DNA of 64,000 nt from Candidatus Sumerlaeota bacterium (GTDB lineage Bacteria > Sumerlaeota > Sumerlaeia > MWCT01 > JAUWMI01): the NCBI GenBank assembly GCA_030613245.1, contig JAUWMI010000007.1, forward strand, positions 47,678-111,677. The letters run 5' to 3'. Below are positions 45,853 through 55,286 of the stretch, one piece after another (position 1 is the stretch's first letter; every line of letters starts with the position of its first letter). Below the pieces are notes generated by a model. That model did no database searches, was not told the origin of the DNA, and saw nothing but the letters and a program-made list of their open reading frames with translations. The translations under genes were made by a program, and so were the position numbers.

Positions 45853-47583
45853 TTATGCTGATTGATTCAAGGCCGGGTTAGCACGCAGCATCTCCTCAGC
45901 ATGCTTCCGACTAATGGACGACTCTCCTTTGCCGTCAAGCAGACGGGCCAGCTCCTCCAGCCGTGTGTTATAGTCGAGCTTGCACACAATGGTAATGGTT
46001 CTTGCTTTGTCCAGTGTTTTGTTCACAGCATAGTGAGTGGTGGCCCTGGCAGCAATGTGCGGGAGATGAGTAATGCAGATGATCTGATGCGTCCGACCCA
46101 GTTGCGCCATTTTCTCTCCAAGCCGGTCAGCCGCTTTGCCGCTGATCCCTACGTCAATCTCGTCAAAAACCAAAGTAGGAATTTGATCCTTGCCCGCAGT
46201 GAGTGTTTTTAATGCCAGCATAATTCGCGAAAGTTCACCCCCAGAGGCGATCTTCTTCAGGGGCCGCAAATCTTCGCCGGGATTTGGAGAAATGAGAAAC
46301 TCCATCTCGTCCACACCGCTCGCCATAAATGCGTAGGAACTGTGGTGAACCGGAAGGTCGTCTGCTGCTCGCTCTGCACGCCAGAACTTAACCGTAAAAC
46401 GTGTGCGCGGCATGTGGAGCTCCTTGAGCTCGGCAACGAGCCGCCGTTCCAATCTACGCGCGTTCTCTTTGCGTCGCTGCGATAACTGCTCGCCTAACTG
46501 CTCGAGCCGACTTCCCAGCTCTGCCAGTTCCTTTTCCAGCGTGGCCAGCTCGTCGCTGCGGTGTACCAGCTGGCTAAGCTCCAGTTCAAACGCCTCGAGC
46601 TGACTCAGAATGTCCACGATCGCAGTGCCGTATTTACGCTTGAGTTTCCTGATAAGCTCTAACCGAGTTTCCACCTCGTCGAGGCGCTTTGGATCCTGAT
46701 CAATACTATTGGCGTAGTCCCGTGCGGCAGCAGCAACGTCTTCAATCTTTGCCTTCACGTCGGCCAGAGTATCTGTAAGATGGCGCATCGTCGGTTCAAT
46801 AGAGACCAATGTAGCAAGCTCCGCATCGGCCTGGGCCAGGAGTTGAACCACTGATGTGCCCTGTTTCTCACCTTCGTAGAGCAAGTCATGTATAGTCCTG
46901 GCGGTAAGAATGAGCTTCTCGGCGTTGAGAAGGCGAGTACGTTCAATTTCCAGCTCGCTATCTTCATTTTCTACAAGCCGGGCCTTGCGGATTTCGTCTA
47001 TCTGAAACTGAAGAAAGCCCTTCCGGCGTTCCATGTCTTGCTCGCTACGCGACAGATCAAAGTAGGTCTTCTGTTTCTCGCGATACGCCTTATAGGTTGT
47101 CCGATAGGCATCGAGTAGATCCGAGTAATCGCCGAAGGCGTCAAGCACGTCCAATTGCGCGGTGCGCGACAACAGAGACTGATGCTGATGTTGGCCGTGC
47201 AAATCAACCAACAACTCGCCGAGCGCCTTCAGCTGATAAAGCGGCACAAGGACACCGTTAAGGAGACAGCGGCCTTTGCCCGAGCGCGAAATCTCCCGCC
47301 GCAGGATGACTTCTCCTTCGTTATGCGGCAAACTGTTATCCTCTAGAAATTCCTTAACGGCGCTGAGCTCTGAGCAATCGAATACAGCTTCTACACGAGC
47401 CTCTGTGCAGCCAGTACGAATATCCTCAGCACTGGCTCGTTCACCAAGGATTAGGTCCAGGGCACCTAGAATAATTGACTTGCCGGCCCCGGTCTCGCCC
47501 GTAAGGACATTCAGCCCCGGACTCAACTCCATTGCCAGCTCGTCAATAATCGCCAAATTATGAATGCGAAATTCCTTCAACAT
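45853..47583 (-). CDS. recN: DNA repair protein RecN
   Basis: 576 aa from ATG 47583; a TTG 45 bp upstream is less likely because RecN begins with MLxEFRIHNLAIID. RecN is an SMC-like ATPase acting in double-strand break repair. It has Walker A GETGAGKS (about 28-35), two long coiled-coil segments (about 160-370), an ABC-type signature ASGGELSRIMLALK (about 440-453) and Walker B VFDEIDVGISGKAADRL. This set of recA, recX, recN and recD2 makes the window rich in recombination genes, but they are scattered. Intact and full length. Confidence 0.94.
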   Translation of the reverse strand: MLKEFRIHNLAIIDELAMELSPGLNVLTGETGAGKSIILGALDLILGERASAEDIRTGCTEARVEAVFDCSELSAVKEFLEDNSLPHNEGEVILRREISRSGKGRCLLNGVLVPLYQLKALGELLVDLHGQHQHQSLLSRTAQLDVLDAFGDYSDLLDAYRTTYKAYREKQKTYFDLSRSEQDMERRKGFLQFQIDEIRKARLVENEDSELEIERTRLLNAEKLILTARTIHDLLYEGEKQGTSVVQLLAQADAELATLVSIEPTMRHLTDTLADVKAKIEDVAAAARDYANSIDQDPKRLDEVETRLELIRKLKRKYGTAIVDILSQLEAFELELSQLVHRSDELATLEKELAELGSRLEQLGEQLSQRRKENARRLERRLVAELKELHMPRTRFTVKFWRAERAADDLPVHHSSYAFMASGVDEMEFLISPNPGEDLRPLKKIASGGELSRIMLALKTLTAGKDQIPTLVFDEIDVGISGKAADRLGEKMAQLGRTHQIICITHLPHIAARATTHYAVNKTLDKARTITIVCKLDYNTRLEELARLLDGKGESSISRKHAEEMLRANPALNQSA

Positions 47584-47734
47584 AATAAAGAGGAACCGCT
47601 CTTGATGCACTCTGCCTTTGAAGGACAATGTTAGGTATGATTCAACGAAACCATATTGTTTTTACTCAAAACCACAGGTTGAGTCAATCGTTTATTACGT
47701 ACATGATTCCATTAAAGCGCTACAGGGAAAAGCA

Positions 47735-47762
47735 TTGACACGCCAACCCCTGATAGTAGTAT
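47735..47762 (+). promoter_or_regulatory. Possible sigma70 promoter of the DUF4870 gene
   Basis: TTGACA (47735-47740) and TAGTAT (47757-47762) are spaced by 16 bp, about 78 bp before the start codon. Confidence 0.45.
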
Positions 47763-47839
47763 TGTATGCGGTTTGGGAAGATAGAGGCATGATGGCGGGT
47801 TTTTTAGGCGCGAAGAGATCATAGCAGGGAGGAAGGCAC

Positions 47840-48241
47840 ATGAAGCAGGAAGAACGATCCATGGCAGCTCTCGCACATCTGGTAGTCATTATTCCGTTGT
47901 GGGGCATTCTGTTCGCTGGGATCATCTGGCTCTATTTTAAGGAGAAGAGTAAGGCTGTTGTGTTCCATGCGCAGCAGGCGATTTTTTTTCAGGTGATGCT
48001 GTTGATTGTTCTCATTGTTGCACTCATTTTTCAACTTTTCTGCTCGATTATTGCAGTTATTAACAGCCCGTTAGCTGCAATTTTAAATGCTGGCAATTGG
48101 GTTTTAACAATTGTGTGTATGATTGTGTACGCAGCTGCCTGTTTATATGCGGCATGGTCAGTACTAGAAGGAAGAGATTTTGAATATCCTTTTATCGGAA
48201 AGCAGCTTCGCGAGAGCGCGGTGAATACCGGAGATAAATAA
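47840..48241 (+). CDS. DUF4870/Tic20-like small membrane protein
   Basis: 133 aa with four hydrophobic segments at about 9-31, 45-67, 71-85 and 87-107. The conserved pair AALAHL and KSKAVVFHAQQA is typical of the DUF4870 family, small inner-membrane proteins of unknown role that resemble Tic20. GGGAGGAAGG lies just before the ATG. It is likely monocistronic; the next gene is 171 bp away. Confidence 0.8.
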   Translation: MKQEERSMAALAHLVVIIPLWGILFAGIIWLYFKEKSKAVVFHAQQAIFFQVMLLIVLIVALIFQLFCSIIAVINSPLAAILNAGNWVLTIVCMIVYAAACLYAAWSVLEGRDFEYPFIGKQLRESAVNTGDK

Positions 48242-48353
48242 TCCATGGAGAATTGCCGCGCTGCCGTTAATCGTATTCGGTGATCCATAAAAAATTCAAT
48301 GCTGCAGAATTTGCGTGTCATACCTCAGAATAGAACGCAAAGGCATTGAGCCA

Positions 48354-48389
48354 GCGTGGAGGGGTAATTGTGTTCATCACAAACCACGC
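48354..48389 (+). promoter_or_regulatory. Structured leader of the 336-aa unknown protein
   Basis: Outer stem GCGTGG (48354-48359) with CCACGC (48384-48389), and an inner stem TTGTG (48368-48372) with CACAA (48378-48382), loop TTCAT. It lies 11 nt before the AGGAGG ribosome site. Possible regulatory RNA hairpin; no ligand class recognised. Confidence 0.35.
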
Positions 48390-48412
48390 GTTAGAATAAG
48401 GAGGTTTTTCTG

Positions 48413-49423
48413 ATGGAGCTCACCCTACAACAGCAGAAACGCGTTGACGCCATTAACGCAATTGTTAAAGACTACCTCGAGGTTCGGTTCACCCATGGCA
48501 TCCGCGTCAATCCTCGCATTGCCCATATTTATGCCGATGTCATGTGGCAGCAGCTAGCCTCGCTTCGCCTGGTTCTCATAACGGGAAAAGCATTCGGCCC
48601 GGTCAAATACATGGTGGCTGACATTCTCTGCTCTGATGAGGAACAAAAGCGCAAGGCACTCTTCAATCCTGTAGATCAGAGCTCTATTATGAACGAAATT
48701 ATTGACGTGGAAGAAGAGAGACGCGACCAAAAGGCTGGCACCCTGAAAATCAGAGATATGTGTACTATGTACAAGGCCCTCGATCCTTCCCTGGAGATGG
48801 TGGTGGAACTGATTCAAACCTGGATCTGGTGGGATCTGGCAGATGCCGCTGATTTGTTTAACTTCGACCAACAGTACCAGCGAATTATGACCCTTCATTC
48901 CTGTGAGCTCACTGATCAGATTATTGACTACTATCACAAGGCATTTAAGCGGCTGGCTAAGGAGGTCACCCGGCAGGAAATTCTCGACTACGAGTTTAAG
49001 AAGCTGACCACTATCCTTGATCGATTTGTGTTTGGACGCCAAATGGAAGGGGGTTACCAGATTATTATCAAGCGCGAGGAACTCCCTGATACTGCAACCG
49101 ATGCCCTGTTGCTCGACCAATCAAAGCACATCATGGCCGTGCAAAAGCTTCAAAACCTTCCCGAGCTTGATGAGAATATGAAGAAGTATTATCAGAAGGC
49201 GCTAGGTGAATCGGCTGAAGAGATTGATATCAATAGGGCGATTGCCTTTGAAGAGAGACAGATCAAGGAAGGAAAGGTTGCACTGCTTCAGGCCCTAAGT
49301 GACGAAAAAGCCTTGGGTGAGCCTTATGACTATAAACAGGCCCAACTGGCTGGACTGCAAAAACGCTACAATGAGTTTAAGGATTTCCTTTATCCAGAAG
49401 AAGCCAAAGCGTCTGTACAATGA
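48413..49423 (+). CDS. Uncharacterised helical protein (336 aa)
   Basis: 336 aa, soluble, no signal peptide or membrane helix. The sequence is mostly alpha-helical, with charged and aromatic clusters such as ELIQTWIWWDLADAADLFNFDQQYQRI (in parts, about 129-155) and FKKLTTILDRFVFGRQMEGGYQIIIK (in parts). I do not recognise a domain, catalytic motif or cysteine pattern. AAGGAGG with 8-nt spacing is a strong ribosome site, so translation is likely. It lies 232 bp before the YchF-like gene and 171 bp after a DUF4870 gene. It could be a structural or binding protein; no function is assigned. Confidence 0.75.
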   Translation: MELTLQQQKRVDAINAIVKDYLEVRFTHGIRVNPRIAHIYADVMWQQLASLRLVLITGKAFGPVKYMVADILCSDEEQKRKALFNPVDQSSIMNEIIDVEEERRDQKAGTLKIRDMCTMYKALDPSLEMVVELIQTWIWWDLADAADLFNFDQQYQRIMTLHSCELTDQIIDYYHKAFKRLAKEVTRQEILDYEFKKLTTILDRFVFGRQMEGGYQIIIKREELPDTATDALLLDQSKHIMAVQKLQNLPELDENMKKYYQKALGESAEEIDINRAIAFEERQIKEGKVALLQALSDEKALGEPYDYKQAQLAGLQKRYNEFKDFLYPEEAKASVQ

Positions 49424-49655
49424 CGCGACCACCATATAATGAATGGAACCGATATCCCGAAGACCTCCACGCAAGTACAGGTAATTTCTCCAGCCACGCC
49501 TCCACTATCTTCTTATATCATGATAAATGGTGTGGTGTGTTTTGCCACAAAGATATTTGTGTTACCAGCACGTACAAGGCGTATTTTCAACATCATATCT
49601 CCTATTTCCGGCCAGAGAAAGGCTCACGTTGTCTGGACGCACGGAGCTCTGAATC

Positions 49656-50750
49656 ATGACTAAAATCGGCATCATCGGATTCCACAAGAGCGGAAAGACA
49701 ACAGTGTTCAATGCGCTGACCGGTGGCCACGCCGAGGTGTCGGCCTTCGTATCAGGACGTATAGAACCGAATATCGCTGTCATCAAGGTTCCTGACCTGC
49801 GTGTGGATAAACTGGCCGCCCATTTCCAGCCCAAAAAGGTCGCCTACGCCACCATCGAGTATACTGATCTCGTTGGCATATCTAAAGAGCACCAAGCCGG
49901 AGGACATGGACTAGGGGAGACACAACTCATAGCGCTCGCTACGGCCGATGCCCTTTTGGTGGTGGTACGTGCCTTCGCCGATGATTCTGACATTCAGGTT
50001 GACGTCCCTGGTGACGTGGAGGCAATTGAACTGGAGCTGGTCCTGTCGGATCTGGAAAAAGTGGAGCACCGCCTCCCAAAGCTGGAAAAGACGATTGCGA
50101 AAGTCGGAACCGAAGAGCGTGAAAGACTCCGAATCGAAGAGGCAGCCCTGAGCAAAATTAAACAAGACCTGCAGCAAGGGCAATCTATCCGCGGACTAAC
50201 CCTGACCGAGGAGGAGCAAAAATGCATCCGGGGCTTCCAATTCCTTTCGCAAAAGCCCCTGCTTTTCCTCATAAATATTGACGAAGAAGCTCTTACCGCC
50301 GGTCGAGACTTTTTGGAAGAACTGCGCACAGTTGCTGCGAAGTCGAAGACCGCCGTGGCACAAATGTGCGGCAAAGTTGAGATGGAGATCGCCCAGCTGG
50401 ACGAGACAGATCGCAGTGTGTTTCTCCAGGATTACCACCTGGCTGAACCTGCTTCTCAATATATTGTACACGTCTGCTACGATCTGCTCGGCCTTGTCCC
50501 GTTCTTTACCGTAAATCCCAATGAATTGCACGTCTGGGCAGTGTCAAAGGGCCTGCCTGCATTGAAAGCAGGTGGGGTAGTGCACTCGGATTTTGAACGT
50601 GGTTTCATTCGCGCTGAGGTGATTCAATGGGACGCCTTGCTTGAGGCCGGCAGCTTCGCCCAGGCTAAGAAGTCAGGCACTCTCCGGATCGAGGGCAAAG
50701 AATATCCTGTACAAGATGGTGAGGTGATTAACTTCCTGTTCAGCGTATGA
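49656..50750 (+). CDS. Divergent YchF-family NTPase (OLA1-like)
   Basis: 364 aa. The C-terminal TGS domain (about 280-363) is strongly YchF-like: VPFFTVNPNELHVWAVSKGL, AGGVVHSDFERGFIRAEV and GKEYPVQDGEVINFLF. Residue DLVGISKEHQAGGHGLG resembles the YchF G3 region, and LINIDEE the G4-like NxxE. The P-loop is GFHKSGKTT (8-16) instead of the family's GLPNVGKST, still a valid Walker A. YchF binds ATP and ribosomes and affects stress responses. A second, canonical YchF may exist elsewhere. ACGGAG 9 nt upstream supports the start. Confidence 0.8.
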   Translation: MTKIGIIGFHKSGKTTVFNALTGGHAEVSAFVSGRIEPNIAVIKVPDLRVDKLAAHFQPKKVAYATIEYTDLVGISKEHQAGGHGLGETQLIALATADALLVVVRAFADDSDIQVDVPGDVEAIELELVLSDLEKVEHRLPKLEKTIAKVGTEERERLRIEEAALSKIKQDLQQGQSIRGLTLTEEEQKCIRGFQFLSQKPLLFLINIDEEALTAGRDFLEELRTVAAKSKTAVAQMCGKVEMEIAQLDETDRSVFLQDYHLAEPASQYIVHVCYDLLGLVPFFTVNPNELHVWAVSKGLPALKAGGVVHSDFERGFIRAEVIQWDALLEAGSFAQAKKSGTLRIEGKEYPVQDGEVINFLFSV

Positions 50751-50768
50751 ATGTCTGCGCTCATAATT

Positions 50769-50796
50769 GTAGGGACAGACTGTAATCTGTCCCTAC
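50769..50796. repeat. 28-bp palindromic repeat, related copy
   Basis: GTAGGGACAGA (50769-50779) and TCTGTCCCTAC (50786-50796) form a perfect 11-bp inverted repeat around CTGTAA. Length and GTAGGG/CCCTAC ends equal those of the elements at 32.2 and 55.3 kb, but the interior differs. It lies between the convergent YchF-like gene and glnD and could also serve as a two-way terminator. Confidence 0.7.
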
Positions 50797-50933
50797 TGTA
50801 ATTAGAAAACGGACACACCTGGAGCATAATGCTTTTTGAAAAAGAATTCTTGCACTACTCAAGTTGCCTCAACCTTCTGATTCGCCTATCCATCAAGCAG
50901 AACATCTGCACTACGTAACATTTCCCACACGCC

Positions 50934-53687
50934 TCAGCGCATCGCTTCCACTATTGGTGTGAGTGCTTTCTCAAGAAGTCGCCGGATGTGATTAATCTTA
51001 TGCGGATTGTCAATTTTATTGTTTTCAAGGTCTGTAACGTAGAAGACGTCAACCACCCGGTACGCCTCAGTGCTGATTAACGCCAGGTCAATGTTTACCC
51101 CTTCTTTGGCGAGAATGGACGTAATCGTATAGAGTAGCCAGAGACGATCAAGGGTCTTGACCTCAATAATCGTATAGTCTTTCGAGTCTTCGTTATTGAA
51201 GTCAATGGTTGTCGGGAAAAAAGCAAGGCGATCTGGGTCGAGTGGCTTTGGTGGCCGGCGTTTTTCGAGCAAATCGTCCATAGGCTTTTTTCCAAGGAGT
51301 ACAAAATTCAGATGGTTGCGTACACGGTCGAGCCGAAAACCTTCTGGCAGTGGCTTCCCCTCAAGATCAGTGAGTTGAAATGTATCAATCGCAAACCCGT
51401 CTTTCGTTGAAAAGATCTGGGCGCTGAGGATGTTCAGCTCTTTTGACGACAGAGCGCCACAGATCTTGCTGAACAGACCGGGGACGTCAGCCGCGCACAC
51501 AAGCAGTTCGGTGTATTGTGTCCCCTGCGGTTGATGTAATCTCCAGACAACCTTCGTTTCTTTATCCAGCTCATGAAGCATCTCAAACTGCTGTGCAATC
51601 TTCCACGGTGGTGTGAAAATTTGAAAGCGCTCAGGTGTATTTTTTAGAAACTGGTCAACTGCCCTCATTGATCTCGGTTTCTTGATTAAGCACTTTGCCA
51701 CGTCCTGCAAAAGATGTGGGTTCACTTGAAATCGCATTGACTCACGCAGCGATAGACCCTGCAGCACCAAGACGGTTTTGTTGTAAAGCTCGTAGAGCAA
51801 CTGGCCCTTCCAATCAGTCCAGATGTCCGGCCCAATCCCCTTCAGATCACAATAAGTAAGCACGTAGAGCATATGGAGAAGCCCCGGCCTAGTCACCTCA
51901 CGCGCCAGCTCCTCGATAACTGCAGGATCCTCCAGATCTCGACGCTGTGAGATATGTGCCATTTTCAGGTGGTGGAGAATAAGAAAGCGAACCGTCTCCT
52001 GATCATCCGGTGTCATGCCCATACGTGAGGTAATTCGCTGGCTGATTTGTCCGCCCCGCAGTACATGGCCAGCACCTTCGCCTTTTCCAATGTCGTGAAG
52101 CAATAAAGCAAGATTGAGCAGATCCCAGCGCTTGATTTTACGTGAAACCTTCCGGATGTCACGTGGAACTGCGCGGTTTGTCTTGTACCGAATCGTTTCA
52201 GAGCTTTCCAGCGCCTTGAGTAGGTGCTCATCTACAGTATAGCGGTGGTAGAAATCAATATTAACCAGACAATGAATCCTGGTGAATTCTGGAATGTAAG
52301 CCTCAAGGAGCCCGGTTTCATGGAGATCCCGCACGGTGTGGGCAACGAGCCGGGGTGCACCCAGAATTGCCAAAAAGCGATCACGATTTCCGGGATCACT
52401 CCGAAATCTTTCGTCCACTACTGGCAGCTGAGCACGGAGGAACTCCTTTGTTGCATCGCTTACCCTTTTGCCTAATGCGGAGGCCTGGGCAAAAATGTCC
52501 AGTAGAATCTCCGGGTGTTTGCGCACCATTGCGGGGGAATGATTGCGCAAGAATATCACGTCGCCAGCAGTCCAGTACCATGGGCCAACCCGGCGTCTCA
52601 AATAGCGCCGCCCCCTACGCGGAACATCGATACGCGCTTTTCCTCGCAAAATTCCTACAGCCTTACGACATATGCGAAAGATGTCACGCGCACTTCGATA
52701 GTAATCCTGCATCAGCTTTTCTTCCACCAGCCGTTGCCCATCACTCCTATAGCCTAACACTCTGGCCACCTTCGGCTGCATGTCCAACGTCAGAATATCC
52801 GCTTTGCGGCCTTCTAAACGGTGCAGCTCGTTACGGATCAAATAGAGAAAAATCATTGCATCCGACAGCTGTTTACGTTCAGAGCGCGTCAGGATTTTTC
52901 TTCGCTCGAGCACTTGAAGGGTACGATTTCCCAGCACGGCGTAGCCCAGCCACTGGATTGTATGAATGTCGCGCAGACTACCCTCACCTTCTTTTACGTT
53001 CGGTTCAAGCAGGTAGATCGAAGCGCCAAACTTCTCATGCCGTGCACGCCATTCTTTCAGTTTGCTGCGAACAAACCAGCGTTTCTTATGCGTTTGCAAA
53101 GCTGATGCCAAACGTTGGCTTAACTGACGGTGCAAATCACGCGATCCGATCAGATATCGGTTTTCCAGTAAGGCGGTAGTCGAACTCAGATCGGTCCCGA
53201 GGCAGGCCAGGCATTCTGGAAGTGTTCGTATTGCATAGCCAACGTCGAGTTTGAGATCCCAGAGCCAGTACAATACATGGCGAATAAAGGCCTCTTGCTG
53301 TGGCTCAATTCGGCCCTTATGCAAGAAGAGCAGATCAACATCGGAATACAGGTTAAGATCCTGACGTCCATATCCACCAAGGGCAAGGAGCGCCAGCTTA
53401 GAAGCCTTCGATCGAGTAATACCATATTGCCGTGCCCCTTGCGAATAAATAGAACGAATAATTTGGTCCATGCCTCGCGAATAGCGCTGGGCAATCTTGA
53501 GCCCCTCTGTGCTGAGGCCCCTGGGCGCGTGCCCTTTGCTCTTACCCCCATGTGCAATCAGGCTGGCTCGCAATCGCGCCAGCTCAACTTGATATCCCTC
53601 CAGGACGTCGCGGTCCATCTGGTGCTCGAGAGCATGCGGCTGCTGCGTTACTCGCGGATTCGCCTGCTTGTGTATGTTTCCGGGCAT
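50934..53687 (-). CDS. glnD: Bifunctional uridylyltransferase/uridylyl-removing enzyme GlnD
   Basis: 917 aa. GlnD senses glutamine and uridylylates or deuridylylates PII proteins. The nucleotidyltransferase site GGYGR (104-108) with Asp116 and Asp118 (YSDVDLL) is intact. A GlnD-type linker follows, then an HD domain (about 515-640, with LLHDIGKGEGAGH). Two ACT domains end the protein (about 725-795 and 840-917, for example LVCAADVPGLFSKICGAL and TLDRLWLLYTITSILAK). GGAAG precedes the ATG. PII and glutamine synthetase genes are not in the window. Confidence 0.94.
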   Translation of the reverse strand: MPGNIHKQANPRVTQQPHALEHQMDRDVLEGYQVELARLRASLIAHGGKSKGHAPRGLSTEGLKIAQRYSRGMDQIIRSIYSQGARQYGITRSKASKLALLALGGYGRQDLNLYSDVDLLFLHKGRIEPQQEAFIRHVLYWLWDLKLDVGYAIRTLPECLACLGTDLSSTTALLENRYLIGSRDLHRQLSQRLASALQTHKKRWFVRSKLKEWRARHEKFGASIYLLEPNVKEGEGSLRDIHTIQWLGYAVLGNRTLQVLERRKILTRSERKQLSDAMIFLYLIRNELHRLEGRKADILTLDMQPKVARVLGYRSDGQRLVEEKLMQDYYRSARDIFRICRKAVGILRGKARIDVPRRGRRYLRRRVGPWYWTAGDVIFLRNHSPAMVRKHPEILLDIFAQASALGKRVSDATKEFLRAQLPVVDERFRSDPGNRDRFLAILGAPRLVAHTVRDLHETGLLEAYIPEFTRIHCLVNIDFYHRYTVDEHLLKALESSETIRYKTNRAVPRDIRKVSRKIKRWDLLNLALLLHDIGKGEGAGHVLRGGQISQRITSRMGMTPDDQETVRFLILHHLKMAHISQRRDLEDPAVIEELAREVTRPGLLHMLYVLTYCDLKGIGPDIWTDWKGQLLYELYNKTVLVLQGLSLRESMRFQVNPHLLQDVAKCLIKKPRSMRAVDQFLKNTPERFQIFTPPWKIAQQFEMLHELDKETKVVWRLHQPQGTQYTELLVCAADVPGLFSKICGALSSKELNILSAQIFSTKDGFAIDTFQLTDLEGKPLPEGFRLDRVRNHLNFVLLGKKPMDDLLEKRRPPKPLDPDRLAFFPTTIDFNNEDSKDYTIIEVKTLDRLWLLYTITSILAKEGVNIDLALISTEAYRVVDVFYVTDLENNKIDNPHKINHIRRLLEKALTPIVEAMR

Positions 53688-54239
53688 AGATTCTGAGCTT
53701 CCGGCTCACAATGAGGACTAACCGTATTTCTCGCTCATTGCTGTGGCAATGTGCTAGTTGGCAAGCCGGAAACCTCCTTAAAATCTTTCACTCGTTTTTG
53801 TTGAGTACGTACTTTTCCCTAGCGATTGGATACGTCTGGAAGGAAAGTATATTGTTCTTCACCACGCATGCAAGACTAAAAAGGGCAGAGGTACGGTCTT
53901 GTCAAAACTTCACACGTCAACGTCTTCCGCACTATACTTAGCCTTGTTCTTGCCACGCGCTATCAGAATCAACCCACTGCTTATGCCTGATCTCGCAAAC
54001 AGCAGAGCGGTCTCTCTCTCGCCATTTACAACATTATCTTCTTGAACTTTCCATCCTTATTGGTATAAAGAAATTGAGATTTTGACATGAAATGATAAAA
54101 GGCAGCAGGAATGCTTTTTTTGGCGCGCGTTTGTGATTATGGAGAGTGCATCAGCACCTGGAACGCCCAGCGCTATTCCTGAGCAAGCGGCTTTCTGCTG
54201 TTTGCGCAGCATTACTATTCCCATAAGGAGTCAAAACTC
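53688..54239. other. 552-bp divergent region between glnD and moxR
   Basis: A/T-rich stretch holding a promoter candidate at 54042-54069 on the plus strand. A 76-codon frame (53711-53941, +) has no ribosome site and no recognisable similarity. No RNA gene or repeat was recognised. Confidence 0.5.
54042..54069 (+). promoter_or_regulatory. Possible promoter of the MoxR gene
   Basis: TTGAAC (54042-54047) and TATAAA (54064-54069) are spaced 16 bp. The leader to the ATG at 54240 would be about 165 nt. Confidence 0.4.
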
Positions 54240-55190
54240 ATGGCTATTCCACGGCCGGAACGCATAGACCGTTTGCACAAGAATATTGAGCGGGTCATCA
54301 AAGGCAAGTCGGAGATTATCAAAGACGCCATCGTTGGCATTCTGGCCTGTGGTCATATCCTGATCGAGGACGTACCGGGAGTGGGGAAAACCACACTGGC
54401 ACATCTGCTAGCAAAATCAATCAGCTGCTCGTTCCAGCGCATCCAATTCACCAGCGATCTCCTGCCTTCCGATATTCTCGGTGTGACGATTTACAATCAG
54501 GAGACGCGCGAGTTCGAATTCAAGCAAGGGCCGATTTTTGCCAATATTGTTCTGGCTGACGAGATTAACCGTACAACCCCAAAAACACAATCCTGTCTGC
54601 TCGAAGCAATGAATACCGCGCAAGTATCAATTGACAAGGTGACCTATAACCTGCCTCAACCCTTCATGGTGATAGCGACGCAGAATCCTATTGAGTTCCA
54701 TGGCACATTCCCATTGCCCAAGTCGCAGCTGGATCGCTTTCTCATGCGTCTGCACCTGGGCTATCCTGCCCCTGCGGATGAAATCGTGATTCTCAAAGAA
54801 CAAAAAAAGGTTATAGGGAATATTGATTTCATCAATGCTGTGCTGACGGCTGAGGACATTTTTGAAATGCAAGACGCTGTGACCGAGGTCAAAATTGATG
54901 ACGACCTGCTTGATTATATCGCACGCGTGGTGAACGCCACACGCAATTCAGCACTGATCGAGCTGGGGGTGAGCCCTCGGGGTGCCCTCGCATTGCGCCG
55001 AAGCGCACAGGCCAAGGCCTACTATGAAAATCGTAACTACTGCGTCCCTGACGATGTTAAGACCATGACCATGGCCTGCCTGGCCCACCGGATTCAGATT
55101 GCAAAGACCTTCGAAACCGGCGGCCTGGGCCACCACGAAGATGAGCAGGTCCTCATGCAGGTAGTCAATGAGGTCGAAGTGCCACTCTAG
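54240..55190 (+). CDS. MoxR-family AAA+ ATPase
   Basis: 316 aa. MoxR ATPases act as chaperones that activate partner proteins carrying VWA or metal-centre domains. Walker A DVPGVGKTT (44-52), Walker B ADEINRTTPKTQSCLLEAM, sensor 1 ATQNPIEFHGTFPLPKSQLDRF and the arginine region are complete. AAGGAG lies 9 nt before the ATG. The DUF58 and VWA genes that normally follow are not present; the next gene is convergent truB. It may thus work with a partner encoded elsewhere. Confidence 0.92.
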   Translation: MAIPRPERIDRLHKNIERVIKGKSEIIKDAIVGILACGHILIEDVPGVGKTTLAHLLAKSISCSFQRIQFTSDLLPSDILGVTIYNQETREFEFKQGPIFANIVLADEINRTTPKTQSCLLEAMNTAQVSIDKVTYNLPQPFMVIATQNPIEFHGTFPLPKSQLDRFLMRLHLGYPAPADEIVILKEQKKVIGNIDFINAVLTAEDIFEMQDAVTEVKIDDDLLDYIARVVNATRNSALIELGVSPRGALALRRSAQAKAYYENRNYCVPDDVKTMTMACLAHRIQIAKTFETGGLGHHEDEQVLMQVVNEVEVPL

Positions 55191-55220
55191 TGCATCATCA
55201 TACAAGCTTTGATGGATATG

Positions 55221-55244
55221 CCCTTCGACAAGCTCAGAGTGAAG
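55221..55244. repeat. CTTCGACAAGCTCA-type dispersed repeat
   Basis: The 17-mer CTTCGACAAGCTCAGAG and flanks (55221-55244) match a short repeat I recognise from many unrelated bacterial genomes. It sits in the gap between convergent moxR and truB. No second copy was seen in this window. Confidence 0.5.
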
Positions 55245-55286
55245 CAAGTAATTCTACCTGTTAGATTCAGTACAGTCAGCTACTAC

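Noticed and set aside
49439..49663. 74-codon frame before the YchF-like gene
   Set aside because: No ribosome site, unusual composition, and it overlaps the YchF-like start out of frame.
52355..53179. 274-codon antisense frame inside glnD
   Set aside because: It is the complement of a strongly conserved coding region with intact motifs; no protein features of its own.
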